Assembly: GCA_902556355.1 (NCBI GenBank)
Contig: CACDVW010000010.1
Span: 1 to 42,141 of the forward strand
DNA from: an uncultured SAR86 cluster bacterium
GTDB taxonomy: Bacteria; Pseudomonadota; Gammaproteobacteria; Magnimaribacterales; D2472
Reading direction: 5' to 3'
Length of the DNA stretch: 42,141 nucleotides
The notes under the pieces are model-generated. The model did no database searches. It was not told the DNA's origin and saw only the letters and a list, made by a program, of their open reading frames with translations. This document shows positions 30,901 through 38,708 of the stretch, in pieces. A program made the translations under genes and the position numbers. Each line of letters starts with the position of its first letter. Within the stretch, counting starts at the first letter, position 1.

Positions 30901-31179
30901 TTTACAAATGAAGTTCAAAACTTAATAGATGATTCTAAGATATTAGTGATGATTAAAAATACAGGCGTTATAAATATTAAATCTAATTCCTCAAGAACAT
31001 CATTATTGCTCTCTGCAAATATTAATAAATCTGTTTTTGAGAATATATTGACTCTAGTAACAAACAAGCCCAATATTTATTCTATTAATAAAGAGAATAA
31101 ATTTATTATCGAGTTAAATGAAGATAATTCATCCCTTAGAAGAAAAACAGTTATAAAGTTATTAAATGAAATTATTTAA
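27901..31179 (+). CDS. mfd: Transcription-repair coupling factor Mfd
   Basis: N-terminal UvrB-like region, CarD-like RID '[21 protein letters not shown]', helicase motifs '[22 protein letters not shown]', '[12 protein letters not shown]', '[12 protein letters not shown]', '[18 protein letters not shown]'. Confidence 0.97.
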   Translation: [1092 protein letters not shown]

Positions 31180-32026
31180 ATTATTATTTGTATCATTATT
31201 TTTAAGCTCTCTATCAGCAAATTCAGAATTAAATTTAGATTTAAAAGAATATGAAATAGAACTAATAATTTTTAAACATGCTAATGTTTTGACTGATGAA
31301 AACTTTGATGAAGAATTTACAACACCTTCAATTGAAACAGTATCTTTTTATAAACCAACCTTACAGATTAATGAAAATGCCTATCAATCAAAACCAAAAG
31401 ATAATTTTTTTAACAGGCTGTTTAAGGATTTTAATCCAATAAAAAAAAGCAATAATGTTTTAATAAAAGACCAAGATATTTCAAAAGTATCTAATCCAAA
31501 AACTTGGTATAGAAAAACTGACAACTTAGTAGTTTTAAAAAAAATAAATAATAAATTAGAAACCAATAGTAACTATGAGTTATTAGATAGTTTCAAATGG
31601 ATACAAAATATTGATTATAAGGATGATGCTCAATTCTTATTTTATGAAGATAAACAAAAGGAATATGGACTATATTTAAAATTTTACAGAAGTAGATTCC
31701 TTCATGCAGATCTAAAATCATATATAGGTGTTATAGGTAATGACTCTATTGATATTACAACAGATAAAATTGCTAAGTTTGAAAAAAAAATATTAGAAGC
31801 TAATAAAGAGAACAATAAAGATTTTAAAAATGATCTAAAAATTGAATTAAATAAACCTAACAAGTATGTAGATATAAATAGTAGTAAAAATGCACCTTCA
31901 TTAAATATACCCAAATCTAATGAAATCAATATCTTTATTGATGAACAAAGAAGAATATTTAATGAAGAAATACATTATTTTGATCATCCATTGTTTGGAT
32001 TAATACTATCAATAAAAGAAATCTAG
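31166..32026 (+). CDS. CsiV-like protein (peptidoglycan-binding CsiV family), signal peptide
   Basis: 'YEIELIIFKHANVLTDENFDEEF' N-terminus after signal peptide and C-terminal 'EQRRIFNEEIHYFDHPLFGLILSI' resemble CsiV; location after mfd also seen in gammaproteobacteria. 14-nt overlap with mfd. Confidence 0.6.
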   Translation: MKLFKLLFVSLFLSSLSANSELNLDLKEYEIELIIFKHANVLTDENFDEEFTTPSIETVSFYKPTLQINENAYQSKPKDNFFNRLFKDFNPIKKSNNVLIKDQDISKVSNPKTWYRKTDNLVVLKKINNKLETNSNYELLDSFKWIQNIDYKDDAQFLFYEDKQKEYGLYLKFYRSRFLHADLKSYIGVIGNDSIDITTDKIAKFEKKILEANKENNKDFKNDLKIELNKPNKYVDINSSKNAPSLNIPKSNEINIFIDEQRRIFNEEIHYFDHPLFGLILSIKEI

Positions 32027-32617
32027 CTACTTATAATAGGCATTATCATCAATAGAATGATCTGTTGAGTCTTTAACAGATTTTAACTCCGGTATTTGTT
32101 CTAATAGCGTTTTTTCAATTCCATCTTTAAGCGTCACATCTACCATGCCGCATCCTTGGCAACCTCCTCCAAATTGAAGGATGGCCTCACCTTGGTCAGT
32201 AAACTTAACAAGACTTACTTCTCCCCCATGAGACTCAAGCATTGGATTTATTTCATTATATATAACATAGTTAATCCTATCCTCAGGAGGACTATCTGGA
32301 GATATATTGGGTAATCTTGCATTTGGAGCTTTGATAGTTAGTTGACCGCCAAAAGTATCATTATCATAATTAACTTCTGCATCTACTAAAAAAGGAATAC
32401 TTCTTTCCTCTACATGAACAGTAATCTTATCAAGCTTAAGAACAACATCATCTTTATCTGCCTCTTCTGGTTTACAATAAGCTAAACATGTCTCAGCTTT
32501 TGGTGTTCCAGGGTCAGATATAAAAATTCTGACAGCAAGATTAGGTTCATTTTTATCTTGAAGAAGTTTTGCTAAATACTCTTCAGCTGATTCTGTAATA
32601 TTTACAATTTTTTCCAT
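32027..32617 (-). CDS. nfuA: Fe-S biogenesis protein NfuA
   Basis: N-terminal A-type-like domain plus NifU domain 'INPMLESHGGEVSLVKFTDQGEAILQFGGGCQGCGMVDVTLKDGIEKTLLEQIPELKSVKDSTDHS'. Confidence 0.95.
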   Translation of the reverse strand: MEKIVNITESAEEYLAKLLQDKNEPNLAVRIFISDPGTPKAETCLAYCKPEEADKDDVVLKLDKITVHVEERSIPFLVDAEVNYDNDTFGGQLTIKAPNARLPNISPDSPPEDRINYVIYNEINPMLESHGGEVSLVKFTDQGEAILQFGGGCQGCGMVDVTLKDGIEKTLLEQIPELKSVKDSTDHSIDDNAYYK

Positions 32618-32623
32618 AAATAT

Positions 32624-32791
32624 ATGTGGTTTAAAAGAATAATTGATTCATTATTGGGCATCAGAACAAAGCAAGACTTTGAAAAAGATATTAAAAAATT
32701 CTCAATAATAAAAATAATTATCTTATTTATTCTTATCAATATAACATTTATAGGGCTAATATTTTTTATAACAAGATTCTTTATCAATTAA
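32624..32791 (+). CDS. DUF2970-like small membrane protein (not in ORF track)
   Basis: Manual translation: MWFKRIIDSLLGIRTKQDFEKDIKKFSIIKIIILFILINITFIGLIFFITRFFIN*. 'SLLGIRTKQDFEKD' followed by one TM matches the DUF2970 layout; ends directly before the trmA ATG. Confidence 0.65.
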   Translation: MWFKRIIDSLLGIRTKQDFEKDIKKFSIIKIIILFILINITFIGLIFFITRFFIN

Positions 32792-33802
32792 ATGAATAAA
32801 TTTCAGAAAGCAACATCATTAATAGACGAACATTATAAAAATAATATTGCAATTAATTTAAGTCCTTCTTATGGCTATAGATCAAGATGTGAATTTGGTT
32901 ATAAAAATAATTTTTATACTATGTACTCCCCTTCAGGAGAGATAGTTTATTTAGAAACTTTTGCAGTAGCTAGGCCATCTATACAAGCTTTAATGCCAAA
33001 TCTCTTAAATCAAATAAATAAATCGAATGTTCTTAAAACCAAATTATTCCAAATTAACTTTAGATCAAATAGAAAAAACAGAGTTTTAGTGTCATTGGTT
33101 TATCACAAATTATTAGATGATGAAATTAAGGGTTTAGCAGATAAAATCGCAAATATTTTAAATATTAGCATCAATCTCAGATCTAAAAATAATCTATATT
33201 CAACTCACAGTGACCTACTGGAAGATAATATTGAGCATCTAGAAACTATACTTTATCAAACTGATCAATCATTCTATCAACCAAACCATTTTCATATGCC
33301 TGAAATGGTTGCAAAGGCAATGAGTTTTATAAAAGATCCAAAAGATCTTCTAGAACTCTACTGTGGATCTGGAACATTTTCTCTTCCAATGAGAAAGTTA
33401 TTTAACAAAATATTTGCAACTGAGAGTAATCGTCAATCTATAAGATGCCTAAAAAAATCTATAAATGAGCAAAATATTAAAAACATTTTTCATGCGAGGC
33501 TTTCAGCAGAAGAAGTTTCTGAGTTGTTCGATGGTAGAATTTTTACAAGAATGAAAGGAATTAATATTTCTGATTTTAATTTTTCTCATGTTTTAGTTGA
33601 CCCACCGAGAGCAGGACTTGATGAAAATATTATTAAATTAATTAATAAATTTGAAAATATAATTTATGTTTCATGTAACTATGAAACATATTCTAGAGAT
33701 ATTAAAAATCTTTCATCGTATAAAATTAAAAACATAGAGTTTTTTGACCAATTTCCAAATACAAAACATCTTGAAATAGTATCTCTGTTATCAAAAAAAT
33801 AA
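32792..33802 (+). CDS. trmA: tRNA (uracil-5-)-methyltransferase TrmA
   Basis: 'SFYQPNHFHMPEMV', 'DLLELYCGSGTFSLPMRKLFNKIFATE', 'HVLVDPPRAGLDENII', 'IIYVSCNYETYSRDIKNL' (catalytic Cys). Confidence 0.94.
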   Translation: MNKFQKATSLIDEHYKNNIAINLSPSYGYRSRCEFGYKNNFYTMYSPSGEIVYLETFAVARPSIQALMPNLLNQINKSNVLKTKLFQINFRSNRKNRVLVSLVYHKLLDDEIKGLADKIANILNISINLRSKNNLYSTHSDLLEDNIEHLETILYQTDQSFYQPNHFHMPEMVAKAMSFIKDPKDLLELYCGSGTFSLPMRKLFNKIFATESNRQSIRCLKKSINEQNIKNIFHARLSAEEVSELFDGRIFTRMKGINISDFNFSHVLVDPPRAGLDENIIKLINKFENIIYVSCNYETYSRDIKNLSSYKIKNIEFFDQFPNTKHLEIVSLLSKK

Positions 33803-33846
33803 ATATAAATATATTTAATTTATATACATTTTATTTTATTAAGAAC

Positions 33847-33876
33847 TTGATAATTAAGAAGTTTTGATAGTATAAA
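33847..33876 (+). promoter_or_regulatory. Putative sigma70 promoter TTGATA-18-TATAAA
   Basis: TTGATA 33847-33852, 18-nt spacer, TATAAA 33871-33876; 34 nt upstream of the 33911 ATG. Confidence 0.55.
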
Positions 33877-33910
33877 TAAATATTCATTAAATACCTTGGG
33901 AGGGGAGATT

Positions 33911-34339
33911 ATGGATTTATTTACAAGCGTTTCCTATGAAATTGAATTATGGAATCTTTTTGCTGACTCTAGGGGAGCCAATGCAACTATATTTCTTGCA
34001 ACTGTAATTGCTGTCTGGGTTGCTGCTAGATTTAGCAGTGTGATGGTAGATAAGGGTGCAAATACATTAGCTAAATTAATTGGAACAGCTTTTGCTGTTT
34101 CAGTATTTTTAATAGGACTAAATTTAGCTGGTCTTATTAATGGAACCTTTGAAGGCCATGCTATGGCACTAAATGCACTTGATGTCGCTAATGGAGATAT
34201 TGATCTTGGAGCTGGCTCACAAGCTTGGCTTGCAGCACAGGCTGAGGGAAATATGATTGCCTCACTAGGTGGCTGGATGTTCTATATTTCAGGATTATTG
34301 ATTGCTGTTTTGCCTTTATGGTTCAATCCTAACGATTAA
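33911..34339 (+). CDS. Small membrane protein (about 3 TM helices), unknown function; candidate paralog of the 5488 ORF
   Basis: Track start at 33896 is a TTG inside the SD (ttGGGAGGGGAGattATG); real start is probably ATG 33911. Hydrophobic segments IFLATVIAVWVAA, LIGTAFAVSVFLIGLNLAGLI, GGWMFYISGLLIAVLPLW. Confidence 0.75.
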   Translation: MDLFTSVSYEIELWNLFADSRGANATIFLATVIAVWVAARFSSVMVDKGANTLAKLIGTAFAVSVFLIGLNLAGLINGTFEGHAMALNALDVANGDIDLGAGSQAWLAAQAEGNMIASLGGWMFYISGLLIAVLPLWFNPND

Positions 34340-34351
34340 TTCTTAATCATT

Positions 34352-34379
34352 AAAGGCACTTTAAATAGTGCCTTTTTTT
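34352..34379 (+). terminator. Rho-independent terminator after the 33911 ORF
   Basis: AAAGGCACT-ttaaat-AGTGCCTTT with T7 tract. Confidence 0.9.
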
Positions 34380-34417
34380 ACTTTACTTTGTATTAGCATA
34401 GTAATACACTAGCACGC

Positions 34418-34684
34418 ATGAAAAACTTAAATGAAATATTTTTATTATTAAAAAGTAAAAATGAAGTAGATGATTTTTTAAAAGATCTTTGTACTCCAGC
34501 AGAATTAAAAGCATTAGAAGAGCGCTGGGCTGTTGCACAACTTTTATATGAAGATAATTTATCTTACAGAGAGATTGCGGCTAAATTAAAAACCAGCACA
34601 ACAACTGTAACCAGAGTAGCAAGATTTTTATCAAGTGAGCCGTATCAAGGATATAAACGAATTCTTAAAAGGATAAATAAATGA
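34418..34684 (+). CDS. YerC/YecD-type TrpR-like DNA-binding protein
   Basis: 'DFLKDLCTPAELKALEERWAVAQLLYEDNLSYREIAAKLKTSTTTVTRVARFLSSEPYQGYKRIL' is typical of the TrpR/YerC family; 4-nt ATGA overlap with hisG. Confidence 0.9.
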   Translation: MKNLNEIFLLLKSKNEVDDFLKDLCTPAELKALEERWAVAQLLYEDNLSYREIAAKLKTSTTTVTRVARFLSSEPYQGYKRILKRINK

Positions 34685-35544
34685 AAAATAGATTAACTAT
34701 TGCTGTTCAAAAAAAGGGTCGTCTGTTTGATCAAAGTATTGATTTGATTAAAAAGTCTGGTATTAATTTCTCAACAAAAGGAGATAATTTATTAGCAAAA
34801 TCAAATAATTTACCTATTGATATTCTTTTTGTAAGAAGTGATGACATACCCTCTCTTGTTTCAAATGGAGATGCTGATTTAGCTATAGTCGGTGAAAACG
34901 TATTACTAGAAAAATCATTATTTAAAAGAACTTATATTGATAAAGTCCTTAATTTGGGATTTTCAAGGTGTAGGCTATCTTTTGCATGCCCAGAAAATAT
35001 AAATATTAAATCATTTAAAGGTAAGAAAATTGCTACCTCATATCCGAATACAGTTAAAAAATACTTAAAAGATAAAAATATTAATGCCTCTGTTATTAAT
35101 ATTCACGGGTCAGTCGAACTTACGCCATATATTGGAATGTCTGATCTAATATGTGATCTTGTTTCGTCTGGTGCAACTTTAGAAGCTAATAATTTAAAAG
35201 AAATTGAAACCATCCTTGAATCACAAGCTATCCTTATAAAAAATAAAAATCTAACAACTACTAAATCAAAAATTGCTGAAAAAGTTATTAGCAGAATGCA
35301 AGGTGTTGTTAATGCTATTGAGAGTAAGTATGTAATGCTGAATGCTGACTCTTCAAAAGTTAAAGAAATTTGTAAGATATTGCCAGGATCAGAATCTCCA
35401 ACGGTTATACCTCTTGAAAATGAAAATAAAGTTGCAATACATGCTTTATGCCAAGAACCAATATTTTGGGAAACTATGGAAAAACTAAAAGCTAAGGGAG
35501 CGTCCTCTATTTTGGTTATGCCTGTTGAAAAAGTCTTAAATTAA
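34681..35544 (+). CDS. hisG: ATP phosphoribosyltransferase (long form)
   Basis: 'LTIAVQKKGRLFDQSIDLIKKSG', 'RSDDIPSLVSNGDADLAIVGENVL', 'DLICDLVSSGATLEANNLKEIE', C-terminal regulatory domain present (287 aa). Confidence 0.95.
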   Translation: MKNRLTIAVQKKGRLFDQSIDLIKKSGINFSTKGDNLLAKSNNLPIDILFVRSDDIPSLVSNGDADLAIVGENVLLEKSLFKRTYIDKVLNLGFSRCRLSFACPENINIKSFKGKKIATSYPNTVKKYLKDKNINASVINIHGSVELTPYIGMSDLICDLVSSGATLEANNLKEIETILESQAILIKNKNLTTTKSKIAEKVISRMQGVVNAIESKYVMLNADSSKVKEICKILPGSESPTVIPLENENKVAIHALCQEPIFWETMEKLKAKGASSILVMPVEKVLN

Positions 35545-35545
35545 T

Positions 35546-37420
35546 ATGAAAGAATTACTATTAAATAATAAATCTAAGATCTTAGAATTTACTGAGTCAA
35601 AAATTTCATCAAAAGATATTTCAACCATTAATAAATTTAAAAAGCTTGTTATCGATGAAGGTGACAATGGTTTAAGAAAGATATCTAAAATCTTAAAAGA
35701 AAAGGAAATTAAATCTTTTAAGGTTAGTAATTCAGAATTTAAAAAAGCGGAAGAATTAATTGATGATCAATTAAAGAATAGTATTCTCACAGCATATTCA
35801 AATATTAAAAAGTATCACGAAAAACAATTAGATGGCTTGTCAATTAATAAAGTAGAAACCACAAAAGGTGTCTCCTTATGGTCAGAATTTAAGCCTATTG
35901 ATAGTGTTGGGTTATATATACCTGGTGGCACTGCCCCACTGTTCAGCTCACTTCTAATGCAGGCAATTCCAGCAATTATTGCTGGTTGTCCAAATATTGT
36001 TATTTGCACACCTCCTGATACTAATGGAAAAATAAATCCAACTATATTATGGGTTGCTGGGTTACTAAATATTAAAAATGTATATAAAGTTGGTGGTTCT
36101 CAAGCTATTTTTGCAATGGCATATGGAACAGAGTCTATTCCAAAATGTTATAAGATATTTGGACCTGGTAATAAATATGTTACAGAAGCAAAATTACAGG
36201 TTAGTAAAGATATCTCAATTGATATGCCAGCTGGGCCAAGTGAAGTTTATGTTGTTTCAGACGATATAGAAAAAGCAGACATCATAGCTTCTGACTTGCT
36301 TTCACAACTTGAACACAGTATTGACGCCAAAGCAGTTTTAATTTCAAAAAATAAAAAGTTACTTAAAAATATAAAAGCAATTATTAGCTATCAAAAAGAA
36401 TCTTTGAGCAGACAATCTATACTCAATGAAAGTATAAACAATACATATTTAGTTAAAGCCCAAAATGATAAAGAAATAATAAATTTTATTAATGATAATG
36501 CACCTGAGCACTTAATATTAATCGATGATGATTTTGTAAAAATTGCACCATACGTTAACAATGCAGGTTCTGTATTTTGTGGTAAATATTCACCTGAGTC
36601 ATTTGGAGACTATGCTTCTGGTTCAAATCATACACTTCCAACTGGACAAGCTGCTAAAACATATTCTGGACTATCTGTTAAAGACTTTGGTAAAACTATT
36701 ACCTTCCAAACTGCAACTCCTGAGGGGTTCCTTGCTCTTGCTCCAACAGTCAAGACCCTTGCAGAAGCCGAAAGCTTAGATGCTCATACAAAAGCAGTAC
36801 AAGTTAGAGAAATTTATGCTATCAATGATGCAGGCTTATTACCTAGGACTTCTTTTATAAAACGTACTACCAAAGAGACTAGTATATTTATAAATTTAAA
36901 TATTGATGGTACAGGTAACTACAATGTGGATACGGGTCTTAAATTTTTTGATCATATGCTAGAGCAATTCGCAAAACATGGTCAATTTGATATCACTATA
37001 AAATCTTTTGGTGATTTGGAAATTGATCAACATCACACTATAGAAGATGTTGCTATAGCATTGGGTGAAGCATTTAAATCTGCCCTAGGAGATAGAAAAA
37101 ATATCGAAAGATATTCATCTAATGAATCACTAGTTATGGATGAAACTATTTCAAATGTAAGTATTGATATGGCATCCAGGACGCTTCTAAAAATGAGAAC
37201 ATCTAAATTAAGAGAATATGTTGGTGATTTTCCAACTGAGATGTTTGAACATTTTTTTATATCTTTTATAAATGCTCTTAATTTTACATGCCATATAGAA
37301 ACTAAAGGAGAAAATAGTCATCACATTGTTGAAGCAACTTTTAAAAGTTTTACAAGAGCATTGAATAAAGCCTTACAAAGAAATAATACAAATATTGCAT
37401 CAACCAAAGGAAGTCTATGA
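35546..37420 (+). CDS. Fused histidinol dehydrogenase (HisD) - imidazoleglycerol-phosphate dehydratase (HisB C-terminal domain)
   Basis: Residues 1 to ~425 are HisD (GLYIPGGTAPLFSSLLMQAIPA; FGPGNKYVTEAKLQV; MPAGPSEVYVVSD; NHTLPTGQAAKTYSGLSVKDF; LAEAESLDAHTKAVQVRE); residues ~435-624 are IGPD (RTTKETSIFINLNIDGTG; FFDHMLEQFAKHGQFDI; DQHHTIEDVAIALGEAF; EMFEHFFISF; STKGSL). Single uninterrupted ORF; IGPD begins near nt 36848. Confidence 0.95.
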   Translation: MKELLLNNKSKILEFTESKISSKDISTINKFKKLVIDEGDNGLRKISKILKEKEIKSFKVSNSEFKKAEELIDDQLKNSILTAYSNIKKYHEKQLDGLSINKVETTKGVSLWSEFKPIDSVGLYIPGGTAPLFSSLLMQAIPAIIAGCPNIVICTPPDTNGKINPTILWVAGLLNIKNVYKVGGSQAIFAMAYGTESIPKCYKIFGPGNKYVTEAKLQVSKDISIDMPAGPSEVYVVSDDIEKADIIASDLLSQLEHSIDAKAVLISKNKKLLKNIKAIISYQKESLSRQSILNESINNTYLVKAQNDKEIINFINDNAPEHLILIDDDFVKIAPYVNNAGSVFCGKYSPESFGDYASGSNHTLPTGQAAKTYSGLSVKDFGKTITFQTATPEGFLALAPTVKTLAEAESLDAHTKAVQVREIYAINDAGLLPRTSFIKRTTKETSIFINLNIDGTGNYNVDTGLKFFDHMLEQFAKHGQFDITIKSFGDLEIDQHHTIEDVAIALGEAFKSALGDRKNIERYSSNESLVMDETISNVSIDMASRTLLKMRTSKLREYVGDFPTEMFEHFFISFINALNFTCHIETKGENSHHIVEATFKSFTRALNKALQRNNTNIASTKGSL

Positions 37421-37992
37421 AAATTGGAATTGTTGATTGCGGAGGTGCAAATCTTAATTCAATCTATTATTCCTTTAAAAGATTGAATATAGATTCATTT
37501 ATTTCTAATTCCATAGATGAACTCTCACAAATGGATGCATTGGTATTACCCGGTGTCGGTTCTGCAGGAAAAGTTATGGATACATTATCAAAAAAAAATT
37601 TAGTTAGTTTTATTAAGGAAACCAATAAACCAGTACTTGGAATTTGTATAGGTATGCAAATTTTATTTGATTATTCTGAAGAAGATAATACTAAGTGCTT
37701 AGGTTTGATTAAAGGAAATATAACTAAATTTAATAAAAAAGATGTTATTGCTGTACCTCAGATGGGCTGGAATAAAGTCGAATGTAAGGTTGATAATACT
37801 TTGGATGGTTACTATTACTTTGCTAACAGTTATTTCAATAAAGACAGTGATTATACAGTTGGGTATACCTCATATGGTAGTCAATTCACATCAATTATAA
37901 AAAAAGATAATCTTTTGGGATGTCAATTCCACCCAGAAAAATCTTCTAATGCAGGCGAAGTGTTTTTAAAAAATTTTATTAATTCAATATGA
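37417..37992 (+). CDS. hisH: Imidazole glycerol phosphate synthase subunit HisH
   Basis: 'VDCGGANLNSIYYSFKRL', 'LVLPGVGSAG', 'VLGICIGMQILFDYSEE', 'LLGCQFHPEKSSNAG'. Confidence 0.95.
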   Translation: MKIGIVDCGGANLNSIYYSFKRLNIDSFISNSIDELSQMDALVLPGVGSAGKVMDTLSKKNLVSFIKETNKPVLGICIGMQILFDYSEEDNTKCLGLIKGNITKFNKKDVIAVPQMGWNKVECKVDNTLDGYYYFANSYFNKDSDYTVGYTSYGSQFTSIIKKDNLLGCQFHPEKSSNAGEVFLKNFINSI

Positions 37993-38708
37993 AAATAATT
38001 CCTGCTATTGATATCTTAAATGGTAAATGTGTTAGGTTGCTAAAAGGAAATTATTCTCAGGTTACTGAATATAATAATGATCCATTAAGACAGGTAAATA
38101 TATTTAAAAAAGCAGGCTTTAAAACTATTCATATAGTTGATTTAAATGCTGCTAAAACTGGTGGCAATGAAAACCTAAAAATTATTAAAGATATTGCAAA
38201 TACTGAAGATTTAGAAATCCAAGTTGGTGGCGGTATAAGAACGATTGATAAAGCGAAAGATCTTATATCTAACAATGTAAAAAGAGTTATTGTAGGTACA
38301 GCAGCTATTAAAGATATTAAATTTAGAAATGATCTAAAAGAAAATATTAATGTTGAAAACATTATATTTGGATTGGACTTTAATATTGTTAAAAACTCCC
38401 CTCTTCTTTCAGTAGATGGATGGACAAATAATACAAATATAAATTTGTTTGACTATATTAATGAAAACCCATGGATTAAAAATATATTAGCTACTGATAT
38501 TTCTGTTGATGGAACACTTCAAGGTCCAAATCTTAATATATATAAAAATCTATTAAATTATAAAAATATAAACTTAATAGCATCTGGCGGCATTGGATCT
38601 ATAAATGATATTTTCAACCTAAAATCAATATCATGTAATGAATGCGTTGTAGGTAAGGCTATATATGAAAATAAAATATCGCTTGAGGATTTGCTAAATG
38701 TTAACTAA
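37989..38708 (+). CDS. hisA: Phosphoribosylformimino-5-aminoimidazole carboxamide ribotide isomerase HisA
   Basis: '[26 protein letters not shown]', '[12 protein letters not shown]', '[17 protein letters not shown]', '[12 protein letters not shown]'. Confidence 0.95.
   Translation: MKIIPAIDILNGKCVRLLKGNYSQVTEYNNDPLRQVNIFKKAGFKTIHIVDLNAAKTGGNENLKIIKDIANTEDLEIQVGGGIRTIDKAKDLISNNVKRVIVGTAAIKDIKFRNDLKENINVENIIFGLDFNIVKNSPLLSVDGWTNNTNINLFDYINENPWIKNILATDISVDGTLQGPNLNIYKNLLNYKNINLIASGGIGSINDIFNLKSISCNECVVGKAIYENKISLEDLLNVN

Noticed and set aside
31384-31929. Antisense ORFs in the CsiV-like gene (31384-31566, 31702-31929)
   Set aside because: Hydrophobic shadow translations of Lys/Asn-rich coding; no independent support.
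32602-32787. 61-aa minus-strand ORF upstream of nfuA
   Set aside because: It is the shadow of the plus-strand DUF2970-like ORF (32624-32791), which has better family resemblance and fits before trmA.
36078-36779. Out-of-frame plus-strand ORFs in hisD (36078-36269, 36543-36779) and the antisense ORF 35815-36009
   Set aside because: Located over conserved HisD motifs; no evidence of recoding or frameshift.
38129-38362. 77-aa antisense ORF in hisA
   Set aside because: Opposite a conserved HisA CDS; no motif or RBS support.
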